DNA from: Lingula anatina | Taxonomy: Eukaryota; Brachiopoda; Lingulata; Lingulida; Lingulidae | DNA: 64,000 nt | Assembly (NCBI RefSeq): GCF_001039355.2 | Contig: NW_019775602.1 | Coordinates: forward strand, 907,683 to 971,682 | Reading direction: 5' to 3' | Part shown: positions 13,177-25,426 of the stretch, piece by piece | Layout of the letters: each line of letters opens with the position of its first letter | How positions within the stretch are numbered: position 1 is the stretch's first letter | Notes under the pieces: model-generated | Database searches by the model: none | What the model was told of the DNA's origin: nothing | The model's input: the letters and a program-made list of their open reading frames with translations, nothing else | Program-made: the position numbers and the translations under genes

Positions 13177-13483
13177 AAATCTCAGTGGGCATGGATCTCC
13201 CCAAGCTGGATGATATTTTTAAAGACAGGATGGAGAAAAGAATTGTCAACAGCATGAAAGACTCTTTCCATCCTGCATCATCTATTTTTACGTTTTTACC
13301 AAGCAACAGTAGACTTTTAACTTTTAAAGGCAGTAAACGCTTTTTAAACAGCTTTTATCCAAGTGCAGTGACGCATTTTAATTTATTTATTTATTGTATT
13401 ATTTTGTTATTTTACTCTGTATATTGCTCCAAAAGGAAAATGATTTCAGATTTTTATAATTGGCTAAATAAACTCTTATCTTA
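13177..13483 (+). mobile_element. 3' end of a non-LTR retrotransposon (LINE), inserted in one copy only
   Basis: Relative to the homologous sequence at 15999-16005, this copy carries 307 extra bases after GAGTTGCA. In the plus-strand frame the insert encodes a tail with FLNSFYPSAVTHFN, which resembles the conserved end of many LINE reverse transcriptase ORFs (a SFxPxAIxxWN-like block near the C-terminus). It is followed by an AT-rich 3' part. A 5'-truncated insertion is typical of LINEs. No clear target site duplication or long poly-A tail is seen. Confidence 0.5.
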
Positions 13484-13659
13484 GAAGATATACAGTGGTA
13501 TATCTAATTATGTCAATAACAATACCTCACGACATTAAACGGAGGTGTAGATTGCCACTTTAAACGAAATTAGTGTCGGTAACTCATTCAAAATACAGAA
13601 CATACCAGTATCACTTAAACTTACACAAAAGTTTGAAAGCATCACGGAAGGATTATATG

Positions 13660-13682
13660 GGGGGGGGGGGGGGGGGGGGGGG
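13660..13682 (+). repeat. poly-G tract at a contig end
   Basis: About 23 consecutive G bases directly precede the N at 13683. The homologous position at about 16187-16200 has a shorter interrupted G tract, so the contig most likely stopped in the homopolymer. Confidence 0.9.
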
Positions 13683-15048
13683 NTAATGAACTTCTGAGAG
13701 CTGTTTAAAAAAGAGATTAAAACCAAGTTTTCAGCTCACCTTATCTACACCTGAAATTGACAGTTATATAAACACACGTCAATCATTACACTGATAAGTT
13801 AATATAGGTGTAATATAGTGACTACGCCAAAAGACAACGGGATATCTCCAAAGGTATTGATGAATGGAAAATAATTTTTTTTTATATATTTACACAAGTT
13901 CATTTGCCGCCAGTTTTAACTCGACTGCAACTGCAATTGCCAATACTTCCATGTACCAGTTAATAAACAGTTATTATGCACGAATAGTAACAATTTATTA
14001 TACCTCGCCAATATCCTCCAGTTATTTCAACCGGGCAGTACTATTCCATACACACATCTCCAACACATATCATATATCACATGATTATTCGACATACAAC
14101 ACTCAAATGGCATTATGTTTTATCTTATGAAAGAAATGAAATTTAAAGCGCTTGTATTTTATTTCCCCGGGAAATGATATTTTAGCATGGGTCCAAACGT
14201 AAAAACAACTTTTCATATACGCGGTATATGCTAACGTCTGTCCTGTCTCAACATGGTTGTGACGACAACCACAAAATTAATGGAAATGTGCTAGATGTGA
14301 TAAGCCGTTGACCACTGTAAATATGTACATACAGGAGGCCATAAAATCACCTTTTATCTCACTAAAGAATACCGTTAAAAGGTTTTCATTAACGTCTCTT
14401 GGCAGGTTAGTTCCTCATCCAGATCTTTCTGTACAAATGTAGAATGAAGTTGTTCATATATCTGTAATAAGAAGTATTATTTGCAATGTATAATACCACA
14501 ATGTGTTTTTCATTTGTGTCACACGTGAACAGCTCTTATAGTTTGAAGATAGCCTATAGCTTTACTGTTCTCCTCATATTTGTCTATCACTTTATTTATA
14601 ATAAATCATTAATTGTATGGTACCAAATCGCCATTCGATTGGTGCATTTGCTAACAATAGAGAATTTGTGTTTTACATTTGCCGAGCAAAGCGAGACACA
14701 TTTTATCCTGCGCCACCCTTCCTGTTTCAACTCAAAGTATAATTTGCAAAACCTTGTTATTTCTAACTTATTTTCGAACTGGTCATTTTAAGTGACGTCG
14801 CATTCTACAAACATGTTGCCTACCGCATTCGAAAAGGACATCTTTTTTTTTTCAAATGAAAGTCAAAGAAATTACGTTGTAGCTTAATACCACAATCCAA
14901 CGTTAAATAAATCCTCTCTCGAGCGTGCGCACGCCTTCGCATGCAAAAGCAATAAGGTTACAGACAGACTACACCTGTTCCCTGTGCACCTACAGTAACT
15001 ATGTCATTTTTCTTTGTTTCCTCTAATGTCAAAATACAACTTTTTATC

Positions 15049-15094
<46 letters not shown>

Positions 15095-16204
15095 GCTGTT
15101 TCTACAGTGAACTTGAACTGTCAATGCGCATAAAGCTTAAATTTTTCCTGTGAAAAATGTAATTTTATGTAATCTGTGTCGACGATATATTGTTTAAGGC
15201 TCTACTTGCCTTTCATATCGTAATTTTTCTACTGGTTATAACAAGATAACAAAGATGAAGAGGAATGTTCAATGACTCAATAATATACATAAAAATCACG
15301 AATCATTCGATTTCACGAGAGCACAGAGAGAAAGCCGTCTCCAAGACATACCCCCACCCACTCCATAATACCGTGTCTTCAGAATCATTAACAGACTATG
15401 CCTCATTTCGTGAGTTCAGAACTAACGGTCAAAATCTGGTATTTGAATTGAACTCCTTTCATGCAGAAAACCAGATTATTACCATTGGTTTGAATGAATA
15501 GTAATAAAAAGTACTGAGTGAAACTATTTCTGGCAATCAAGTTAACATTCGTACCTGCTACGTCAGTCTTTGAATCAAAATGGATGTAAATAGTTTATAC
15601 GTTTTTAATTATGGTCATTTAATTTGCATCAGTACTTGAAATACACGTAAGGTAAAGCTTACACAAAAGGAGATCTAATGACAGAAGTCCAGTAACAGAA
15701 ACACCCTTCCTCGTCTTAATACATGTATGTACACATTAGTTGGGCCAAAGAGGGCAGTCCTGGGAAAGTTCCGTGCGTTTAATTTTTAAAATTAAAATAG
15801 ATCATGATGAAATAAGAAATCTTAAACAAAATTTAATTTTGAAGGAATTAAATTTTGTTTTAATTAACACCCATTGTACATTGTACATTGTATGTACACA
15901 CATTGTGCATTGTACATTGTATGTACATTATGTAGAATACATATATATTTACTACTATCTCTCTGTCAGTTATTAAACTCATCACACAAATCTATGAGTT
16001 GCAGAAGATACAGGTATATCTAATTATGTCAATAACAATACCTTACGAGATTTTGGAGGTGTAGATTGCCGCTTTAAATGAAATTAAATTGGTGTCGGTA
16101 ACTCATTCAAAATACAGAACATATAGACTAATAAGAGTATCACTTAAACTTGCACAGAAGTTTGAAAGCATCACGGAAGGATTATTGGGGAGGGGGGGGG
16201 GCAA

Positions 16205-16315
16205 GGCCATCCGGGCACATTTACGTCTTAGAAGCACTCGAGCTTCAATGGAATAATGCTCGCCTGCAACGCGGGCAGTCCGTGTTTGATTCCCAACAGA
16301 TGCAAAATCTGTTAA
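16205..16315 (+). repeat. tRNA-like SINE fragment
   Basis: GCCTGCAACGCGGGCA resembles an anticodon arm and is followed by GTGTTTGATTCCC, a B-box-like block, at the spacing expected in a tRNA. The acceptor and D arms do not pair well, so it is probably a tRNA-derived SINE relic and not a functional tRNA gene. Confidence 0.35.
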
Positions 16316-16381
16316 ACCGACAACTATTTGGAAAAAATGATGTGTATTAATCCTGTCTTTAGAAACGTATTCTTTGCACAA

Positions 16382-17055
16382 GGGAGTTTCCTGGGTAGAA
16401 TACTTTATGGTACGGCAGCTATGGATATGTTTCTAAATGAATTCCTGGGTGGCAGGCTTTGTCAGTGATGCGCTTTTATAACTGTTCTCTGATAACTACA
16501 AGAAACTTTTGTTATTTGTTCTAAAAACTGCTTGTAAAAGAAAAAAGAACCAGAAACAGACCTCTTTCAGGTTGTTTTACTTCGACCAAGTGTAGTATAG
16601 TTGTTCTCAAAAATTGCACATAGTTGGTGCCAAAATAAATCCTAGTTAGCATGTGGCCCATCCTAAATGCATGGCTCAATTTTTGGGGCCCACCCCTAGC
16701 CTTTTAGTAGACAAAAAGAATGTAACCCACCCCTACTGATTCCGCCCCCCCTCCCCCCTCTCCCCCCGATATATAGCAATTGCTTTTTATAAGCACCTCG
16801 ATATTAGGAATCGTTAATTCATAAAAAGGTAAATGGATACTGAATACATATATAAATAATCTAACAGTGTGTAGAGGGTACACGTTGTCTGCCCACTGGA
16901 TAGGACATAGGCCTACATGTAGAACACATTGGAGTAGAGGGAGGGGGAGTACTCTGAGGCCCTTCTGGCTGTTACTAAATTCATCCCAATAGAAGTATAT
17001 ATATATCAATGCACCTTGAAAGATCTACATTATAGTTATTAAATACAATCCGAGC
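16382..17055. other. non-coding stretch, nothing recognised
   Basis: It contains C-rich runs (16743-16770) and AT-rich text. No domain-like translation or splice pattern was found. Confidence 0.4.
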
Positions 17056-17079
17056 TTTCGGCCCCTGGACCTTCTTCGG
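17056..17079 (-). other. hairpin of the CGAAGA-stem-CGAAA type
   Basis: On the minus strand CCGAAGA is followed by AGGTCC, AGG, GGCC and GAAA. This is the same layout as at 3212-3241 but with C for U in the hammerhead core, so any ribozyme would be degenerate. The duplicated contig start at 17714 begins inside this motif. Confidence 0.25.
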
Positions 17080-18354
17080 GGATTAAAAATACTTCTATTT
17101 TTATCAAGATCTATACGGGGAATCAACACGAATCCTTAAATTCATCCCAGGAACGAGTCGAGCTTTGGTTGGTAACAAGAAAAAAATTCCATTTGGTAGC
17201 TTCAATTAAATTTTTAAAGATAAAAATACTATCGAATGATTTAATATCAAAATAAAGATTTATAAAAATCGCCACCTTTGGAATCTCTGGTTTGAGCATC
17301 ACTTCCTGTCAGCTTTATTACTAAAGACAATCTAATTTGCATATAAGAGAAAAATGCAGTTTTTTGTTTGTTTTGGGTTCATTACACATTTTTTTCATAA
17401 TTTTCAAATATAAATGTTCCTTTTTCACTGATACATTTATGAATATTTTATCAGTACGCGCAATTTATTATTTAAACAATCATAAATAACCATCATATCC
17501 CAAGTGTATATGACGTAATCTCTCCCAGGTCATAAAAGTGGTAAAATAGCGATGATTGCCGCCCAGCTGGTGAAGTAGGTCAATTGCCTGTATAATACTG
17601 CCATACGATTATCGATTTTTTCTAGTGTGGAACATTTTAGGGGGAAGACGGTGAGAGAACGTTATCAAGTTACCAAAAAATATTTGACATAAATAAAGTT
17701 ACCGAAAGCAAANCTTCGGGGATTAAAAATACTTCTATTTTTATCAAGATCTATACGGTGAATCAACATGAATCCTTAAATTCATCCCAGGAACGAGTCG
17801 AGCTTTGGTTCGTAACAAGAAAAAAAATTCCATTTGGTAGCTTCAATTATATTTTTACTGATAAAAATATTATCGAATGATTTAATATCAAAATAAAGAT
17901 TAATAAAAATCGCCACCTTTGGAATCTCTGGTTTGAGCATCACTTCCTGTCAGCTTTATTACTAAAGACAATCTAATTTGCATATAAGAGAACAATGCAG
18001 TTTTTTGCTTGTTTTGGGTTCATTACACATTTTTTTCATAATTTTCAAATATAAATGTTCCTTTTTCACTGATACACTTATGAATATTTTATCAGTACGC
18101 GCAATTTATTAGTTAAACAATCATAAATAACCATCATATCCCAAGTGTATATGACGTAATCTCTCCCAGGTCATAAAAGTGGTAAAATAGCGATGATTGC
18201 CGCCCAGCTGGTGAAGTAGGTCAATTGCCTGTATAATACTGCCATACGATTATCGATTTTTTTTTAGTGTGGAACATTTTAGGGGGAAGATGGTGAGAGA
18301 ACATTATCAAGTTACCAAAAAATATTTGACATAAATAAAGTTACTGAAAGCAAA
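17074..18354 (+). repeat. direct duplication joined at N 17713 (17074-17712 and 17714-18354)
   Basis: The left copy starts CTTCGGGGATTAAAAATAC and ends GAAAGCAAA at the N; the right copy starts and ends with the same words. Differences are few and mostly single bases. The boundary coincides exactly with the N, which is the signature of a contig overlap that was not collapsed. Confidence 0.9.
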
Positions 18355-18984
18355 GTATATTGTAATATTTTACAAAGTTAAAAAAGAGTCCCAATTATTT
18401 AATTTCACAGTGTATAATTTTGCAGATATCGTGAGACATTTTTATTTCATCTGCCTCTCCCTAAAATGGCGCTGACCGCGTTAACTCTTCAACTCCCGGG
18501 AAACGCAGAGAATCCAGCGCGTTGTGACAGCATGAGAACAGATATGTAGACATAGGAGCTGGGGTGGATTAAGAGAGAGTTAACCCCCCCCCCCCTCTCA
18601 CACACACCCATTTTCCAATCAGCAGGGAGAGTATGTTGTGGACTAACATTGTAAACTCTCCCTCAGCTCCAGGGCGTATATAAAGATGAAAAGCTATGTG
18701 CTTGCACCACTATTTCTACCCGGCAACCGCGGGCACGTCTTGAGAACAATAAGCGGGTTACTCGTAGTGGACAGTGGTCAACAAGTCAGGAAGATCACAC
18801 TAGGGACACTTAGGTAAACTGACCATTGGTGATGGGGTCATCAGTTGACCACAATACAGAGGTCACTGTTAGTGGGTTGTATTTGCATTTTCATAGATTT
18901 TGTATCAATAGTTTGTATATGGTATCATAATCAGTAATTTATACCCGTGTATATAAAGCCCAGTGAGAACAGAGGGAAGAGATA

Positions 18985-19287
18985 CAGGGGCGAATCCAGG
19001 ATTATTTAAAGGGGTAGGGTCCGTCTTTTTAGGAATGACAGGCAGCGGATGCAAAGCCGACCCTCGACCCCCCCTCCTCCACCCTCATTGGCGTGGGGTT
19101 GGGACCCCACTGAAGGGTCCTGAAATTTTTTTTGTATTTTAGAGGGCCAACGGTGCCATTTAGTATTGTTTGGAAATATGATTCAGCAAGTCAAAAGTTT
19201 AATTTCAGAAAGGGACCACTGGTGTGATTTTTTCCAGAAATCAAAGGGGGTCAGGATCCCACTGACACCCCCCTAAATCCGCCACTG
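18985..19287 (+). mobile_element. hAT-like MITE
   Basis: The left end CAGGGGCGAATCCAGGATT and the inverted right end CAGTGGCGGATTTAGGG form imperfect terminal repeats of the widespread CAGxGGCGGATTTAGG type linked to hAT transposons. The 303 bp interior is C/G-run-rich and has no ORF. An 8 bp target site duplication could not be matched. Confidence 0.5.
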
Positions 19288-19446
19288 ATTTTGGTTTAAG
19301 CAAGCCCCTAAGAAGGAATCATTAAAAATGTTCATATGTGTAAAAGCAATTGCGACGATGTAAATTTTTAGAAAAAATACAGTATTTGGCAAATAATTCT
19401 GCAAAGAAGATACCACTTTGCTGAACGCAGTTTGCAGGTGGTAAGA

Positions 19447-19967
19447 CAGGGGCAGTTCCAGGATTTGAAGAGGGGGGGGGGCAGTTTTTTTTTACGAATT
19501 ACAGGCCTTGGATTCGAAGCTGACCCTTGGCCCCCTTGCAGTAAGGTTCAGGACCTGCTGAAGGGCCCAAATATATTTTGGTGTTTTGGAGGGCAAAATC
19601 GGGCCATTTAGAATGGTTAAGAACTATAAATCAGCTAGTTTAAATTCCGATTTTGAGAGGGGGAAATTAGTGGTTTTTTTTGTTTTTTTTTATGTAGAAA
19701 CCGAAGGACCCCCCCAATCCCCCTCTAAGACCCCATTCCCATAGATTTTAGATCGATCTATCCCTGTGGGGAGTCTCACTAGATTACTGTCAGCTTTGCC
19801 GGCTTAAGCGTCTGTCCCGCCTACTAAAAGCTGTAAGGGGGTAATTAACTATGGTACGCGCTCGGCTGACTGCAATTTAGCGTGAACCCCCAGGGAGTTA
19901 GGTTGATCTAAATCTAAATCTCTGGATCGATCTAAATCTCTGGGAATGCACCCTAAATCTACCACTG
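19447..19967 (+). mobile_element. second hAT-like MITE
   Basis: It is bounded by CAGGGGCAGTTCCAGGATTT at the left and the complement of CAGTGGTAGATTTAGGG at the right. The flanks (TGGTAAGA and GGTTAGCC) are only partly alike. Its right part is present again in the duplicated copy that ends near 21324. Confidence 0.45.
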
Positions 19968-22183
19968 GGTTAGCCTTTTTTTAACCACTAAACTTCCCAT
20001 GTTTTGTCATTTTGATTTGGTCACGTATTTAATTATTTATTATTATTATTGTTAGTATTGTTATGCTAGAATTTAATTTGTTGACTACAGCTCAGCATTC
20101 CTTATGAGTAACTGATACAGAATGTTGACAGAGTTAGGTGGACTGTTGTGTTGTGTTGATTGATAACTTCTTAAAATATTGAAATGACACTCTTTGAACT
20201 GGGAGAGAAGAGGGATTGTAAAAATTCACCAGGTGTGATTAACAACAATTTCTAACATTTTTCAATCTGTAGTAGAATGCAGACAAATGGAACAAAATAT
20301 AAATAATGGTTGTTTGCAAATTTATTACTTATGACATGCAATTGAAATATTTAGTATAAAAGTTTAAGAATCAATTTTTGTCCAGTGACAGAGTTTAAGA
20401 TGTACATTATTACCATGTTTTTTTTTGTTTTTTTTGCTGTGTTGTCTGTCCTAGAATCATTATGCAAAAAGTTATAAATACAGTTTGATGACATTTGTAA
20501 AAATTGAGGGGACCAGGTAACAAGTTAACAAAAAAAAAAAAAAAAAAAGGATTTTGGTAGTGATCCATTTCTTAATATGTAGTTCATTTATAAAATAAAT
20601 CTGTTTATCAGCTCATTTAGCAAAAAGGGACTTAGGGATTTTGTGTGTGTGAAACAGAGAAAGAAAAACAGAGCCAGGGAGAGAGAGAAAAAGAGAAAAA
20701 CAGCCAGAGAGAGAGAGAGAGAGAGAGAAAGAAACAGAGAGACTCAGAGAGAGACTCAGAGTGAAAGAGCAAAAGAGAAAGAGAGAGTGTGTGTGTGTGT
20801 GTGTTTGTGAAACGAAACGATTTCATTTTACCCCCTAATTTGTATGGAAAAGACTGCTGGTACNTTTTTTTTACGAATTACAGGCCTTGGATTCGAAGCT
20901 GACCCTTGGCCCCCTTGCGGTAGGGTTCAGGACCTGCTGAAGGACCCAAAAATATTTTGGTGTTTTGGAGGGCAAAATCAGCTAGTTTAAATTCCGATTT
21001 TGAGAGGGGGAAATTAGTGTTGTTTTTTTTTCTTTCTTTTTTTTTTTTTTTGTAGAAACCGAAGGACCCCCCAATCCCCCTCTAAGACCCCATTCCCATA
21101 GATTTTAGATCGATCTATCCCTGTGGGGAGTCTCACTAGATTACTGTCAGCTTAGACGGCTTAAGCGTCTGTCTCGCCTACTAAAAGCTGTAAGGGGGTA
21201 ATTAACTATGGTGCGTGCTCGGCTGACTGCAATTTAGCGTGAACCCCCAGGGAATTAGGTTGATCTAAATCTAAATCTCTGGATCGATTTAAATCTCTGG
21301 GAATGCACCCTAAATCTACCACTGGGTTAGCCTTTTTTTAACCACTAAACTTCCCATGTTTTGTCATTTTGATTTGTTCACGTATACATTTATTTATTAT
21401 TATTATTGTTAGTATTGTTATGCTAGACTTTAATTTGTTGACTATAGCTCAGCATTCCTTATGAGTAACTGATACAGAATGTTGACAGAGTTAGGTGGAC
21501 TGTTGTGTTGTGTTGATTGATAACTTCTTAAAATATTGAAATGACACTCTTTGAACTGGGAGAGAAGAGGGATTGTAAAAATTCACCAGGTCAGATTAAC
21601 AACAATTTCTAACATTTTTCAATCTGTAGTAGAAAGCAAACAAATGGAACAAAATATAAATAATGGTTGTTTGCAAATTTATTACTTATGACATGCAATT
21701 GAAATATTTAGTAATTAAGTTTAAGAACCAATTTTTGTCCAGTGACAGAGTTTAAAATGTACATTATTACCATGTTTTTTTTTCTGTGTTGTCTGTCCTA
21801 GAATCATTATGCAAAAAGTTATTAATAGAGTTTGATGACATGTGTAGAAACTGAGGGGACCAAGAAACAAACAAACAAACAAAAAAAAAGGATTTTGGTT
21901 GTGATTCATTTCTTAATAAGTAGCTAATTAATAAAATTCATCTGTTTATCAGCTCATTTAGCAAAACAGGTCTTAGGGATTTTGTGTGTGAGAAACAGAG
22001 AGAGAAAAACAGAGCCAGGGAGAGAGAGAAAAAGAGAAAAACAGCCAGAGAGAGAGAGAGAGAGAGAGACTCAGAGTGTAAGAGCAAAAGAGAAAGAAAA
22101 GAGAGTGTGTGTGTGTGTGTGTGTGTGTGAAATGAAATGATTTCATTTTACCCACTCATTTGTATGGAAAAGATTGCTGGTAC
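19486..22183 (+). repeat. direct duplication joined at N 20864 (19486-20863 and 20865-22183)
   Basis: The left copy ends GACTGCTGGTAC at the N. The right copy starts with a T run and ACGAATTACAGGCCTTGG, as the left one does, and reaches GATTGCTGGTAC at 22183. Differences are small indels in T and GA/GT runs plus scattered substitutions. It is best read as a non-collapsed contig overlap. Confidence 0.9.
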
Positions 22184-22344
22184 TCTTGGAATAATTGTTT
22201 TAGAAAGTGAAAAGTTTTGTGAATTTTGTCTATAACAAAGTGACATGAAACCTAGGAAATATTACTGATGTGAACATTTCCCTTTTTTAATAAGACCAAA
22301 ATCAGCTGGGATTTTAAAATTGTTTTTATTAATTTGTTTTATAC

Positions 22345-22880
22345 TTTTCAGTTAGAACTCATTTACCTCTAAGGATCCGAAGTAATTGGAATATTTCAAG
22401 CTGCCCAAATGTCTGAACGCATTATAACCCGTTTTAAATAAAGCAAGACAACTACAGGCCATGCTTGCAGCTTCTTATGAATACCACCATAATTACTGAA
22501 GACAGTGATTTCTTTTTGTATTTTTAAGTATCACATATAAACTGACAATTGTTTCTCAGGAAAACTAGCCATATCCAGACATTTGCTTGGTACTGCGCAC
22601 CTTCTGTGACATTCCATCCCTTGATATTACAATTTGGATTAAGAAACTTGCATAATTAAAGAATTGGCATATCTATTTTATTTAAATGTAAAAATGCTGA
22701 AATGTAGAAGCAAAAATATAATACTCAGTAATTGAGCTGTTTTTGGGTAAGTACATATACCACTGTTCATGTATGTATCTATAGTTAAATGTTTCAATGT
22801 AAAAGAAATAAAATAAGAAATGTGATTAAACATTTTGAGATAAATTAGCTAGCACTGGGATCAGGGAGTCAGAATTTTTT
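22345..22880 (+). repeat. diverged paralogue of 2340-2800
   Basis: This is the partner of the block at 2340-2800. The region that could be an exon there contains an early stop here. Its downstream end leads into the minisatellite at 22880. Confidence 0.4.
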
Positions 22881-23078
22881 TAAATAAAGTAATTGATGTA
22901 GTACTTCATTTATTGTGCATTGGAATAAAGTAATTGATGTAGTGCTTCGTTTATTGTGCATTGGAATAAAGTAATTGATGTAGTATTTTATTTATTGTGC
23001 ATTGGAATAAAGTAATTGATGTAGTACTTCATTTATTGTGCATTGGAATAAAGTAATTGATGTAGTACTTCATTTATT
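22880..23078 (+). repeat. 41 bp minisatellite, about five units
   Basis: The unit starts GGAATAAAGTAATTGATGTA and continues GTACTTCATTTATTGTGCATT; it repeats about five times with few differences. A single related unit occurs at about 2771-2795 in the diverged paralogue. Confidence 0.85.
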
Positions 23079-23342
23079 GTAATTAAAGGTCAGTGGTAAT
23101 AAGTACTTAGCAATGAGGTGATGACTTTTTCATTATTGATATGTCTTAATGTTATAATTATTGTTATATCTCACACACTACATTCATAAGTAATGATCAA
23201 TATAGCTATCTTGAGCATAATCAGGGGAAAAAAAAAAATAAAAATAAAATAAAATAATAATCCTGTCTGTTGTAATTGGAAGATCAGCAGATTATAATGT
23301 TAGGGACATGAAATGGATGTGAAATGTTTGTTAATAAAGTTT

Positions 23343-24027
23343 TTAACATTGTGGTTGAGAGATTCCTGGGTTCAAAGCACTGCCTTTTTGCTGGAAAAGG
23401 TCCACTCTTAATCAGAATTTAATCTAGGCTCTTTCTCAAGTTTGGACAACTATTGGGGTAAGGGCCATTCCGTGGTATGTGGTCCGCAGACCTCAAAATT
23501 TGAAAAAGGAATCCTACTTATAAAACTTATAATTTCTGAAACCAGACACCATAAGACACCAGAATCCAAAAGAAATTTTAGGTTTTGATGATTAATAATG
23601 ATTTTATTGACACTTTTATCTGGAAAACTTATAAAATAGTGTCACGGAAGGACATTTTTATTTTTGATATATTTTTATGTACAGACACAGATGTNAACAT
23701 TGTGGTTGAGAGGTTCCTGGGTTCAAAGCACTGCCTTTTTGCTGGAAAAGTCCACTCTTAATCAGAATTTAATCTAGGCTCTTTCTCAAGTTTGGACAAC
23801 TATTGGGGTAAGGGCCATTCCGTGGTATTTGGTCCGCAGACCTCAAAATTTGAAAAAGGAATCCTACTTATAAAACTTATAATTTCTGAAACCAGACACC
23901 ATAAAACACCAGAATCCAAAAGAAATTTTAGGTTTTGATGATTAATAATGATTTTATTGACATTTTTATCTGGAAAACTTATAAAATAGTGTCACAGAAG
24001 GACATTTTTATTTTTGATATATTTTTC
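23343..24027 (+). repeat. direct duplication around N 23695 (23343-23676 and 23696-24027)
   Basis: Both copies run from AACATTGTGGTTGAGAG to TTTTTGATATATTTTT and are almost identical. The left copy has about 18 extra bases before the N that do not match the right copy. It is the same kind of join as at the other N positions. Confidence 0.85.
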
Positions 24028-25196
24028 ATAATAGAGATCATTTTAAACAATAAAGGCTAAATACATTAAATATAACTTATTTCTTACATTTAGTCAAGTG
24101 TATTAGATTAAAAAATATTTGATTATAAAATAATGGATTAATTAATATCAACTTGTCGTTCCGTGACGATTTTGGTACCTATTTTTTAAGTTTTCTCAGT
24201 AACTACAAAAGCTAAAAACTTATAACTTCATATTCTCCTCAACCATGATAGGGGCCAACAAAATACAAAAACATTTTTGCTTAGAACCACTTCAATAAGA
24301 AATTTAATCCAAATATATGAGCATTAAACATGACACCTAGCGCAGTGGAAGCACGTATGGGGCATTTTGATTGGACAATAACAGGTCATGTGACCAATGA
24401 GCCCTAAACCCTTATGTCTTTCAAGATAATCTTATACTTAAAATTCACAATTATTATATATAGAAGCATTTTTAAACTGAGAAACATTTCATTTGAATGA
24501 ATAATTTTGAAGTTATTATAATTTAGACAATTGATTATATTTATAATTAATAGATTTGGTAAGATTTTCTTCAAAAATGTCCTAATATTATTTAAAGATG
24601 ATCAGAGCAGATGAGAACTTATATTATAGTCAAAAATAGTAACATGTTTGAAGATGAAATATATTACCATGGAAGGACATGTTTACCTTTGATATTATTC
24701 ATCAAACTTATGCTGGTATGTATTCATAAAATATTATTATTAGCCTTATTTTACATTTTATTTAGCAATGGACAAAATGTCCTCCCAAGACGCGTCCTTC
24801 CATGACGCCTACTTGATGTTTTTATATGCAAAATTTTCAAATTTATTATTTTTTTTCCCAAAAAATTTTTATACATTGAGAAAGTGAAATAATCAAATAT
24901 TCATATTTTGATTTGACTTTAAAAATATCTACACAGACAGAGCAGAATTTTAGTGTTGAAGTTGAAAGTTAAAATTCCATGTCCATTTCACGTCCTTCCG
25001 AGACGCTAACTATCCATTATAATGTTTTCGTAACTATAATTTTTTTAAACCTAATTTTTTGCTTAATTATAACTTACATATAGAAGAATAAACATACAAA
25101 AAATGGACCTTGTAACTTTTTTACTTTTGAAAATATTTTCATTTGAAGTGTCAAATGTCCTTCTGTAACAGCAAAAAAATACCATGGAATGGCCCG
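23812..25196. mobile_element. Harbinger-like non-autonomous element with internal repeats
   Basis: The left end GGGCCATTCCGTGGTAT and the right end ATACCATGGAATGGCCCG are inverted repeats. They are flanked by TAA at 23809-23811 and at 25197-25199, the TWA-type 3 bp duplication typical of PIF/Harbinger. Inside, a GTCCTTCCGTGAC-like motif recurs in both orientations (about 23991, 24157, 24667, 24793, 24991, 25157). There is no transposase ORF. Part of a second copy of the left end lies at 23462 in the preceding contig. Confidence 0.6.
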
Positions 25197-25426
25197 TAAA
25201 AAAAGGCAACTTTTCAGTAAAAAAATAAACCCTTTGGAACTGCTTGCCTGTTGTTTCAAATGCCTTAAAATAAGAATGGCTATTATAATGCTAACTTAAA
25301 CTTTTTAATTTAGAAAAGAAGGAAAAACAAAACTCATTTGATTACAGAAAATTGCATTTTTATTGTAAAACTAAGAGAATGATATACTGAAGTTTTTAAA
25401 TTGACTGCCACAGAGGTAAAAATACT

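Larger units (their letters stand above)
10970..16197 (+). repeat. direct duplication joined at N 13683 (10970-13682 and 13857-16197)
   Basis: Both copies start with TTGATGAATGGAAAA and run collinearly to a poly-G tract after ATCACGGAAGGATTAT. The left copy ends in about 23 G immediately before the N. The right copy crosses its shorter G tract into unique sequence. The left copy carries a 307 bp insertion at 13177-13483 that the right copy lacks. This fits a contig end in a homopolymer and an alternative haplotype downstream. Confidence 0.7.

Noticed and set aside
16150-16350. Possible tRNA gene
   Set aside because: The B box and anticodon-like arm are present, but acceptor and D arms do not pair; treated as a SINE relic.
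20632-20826. Open frames rich in Ser/Leu or Thr/His over GA and GT repeats (also 12116, 21973, 26311, 53084, 56532)
   Set aside because: They are translations of microsatellites and have no coding signal.
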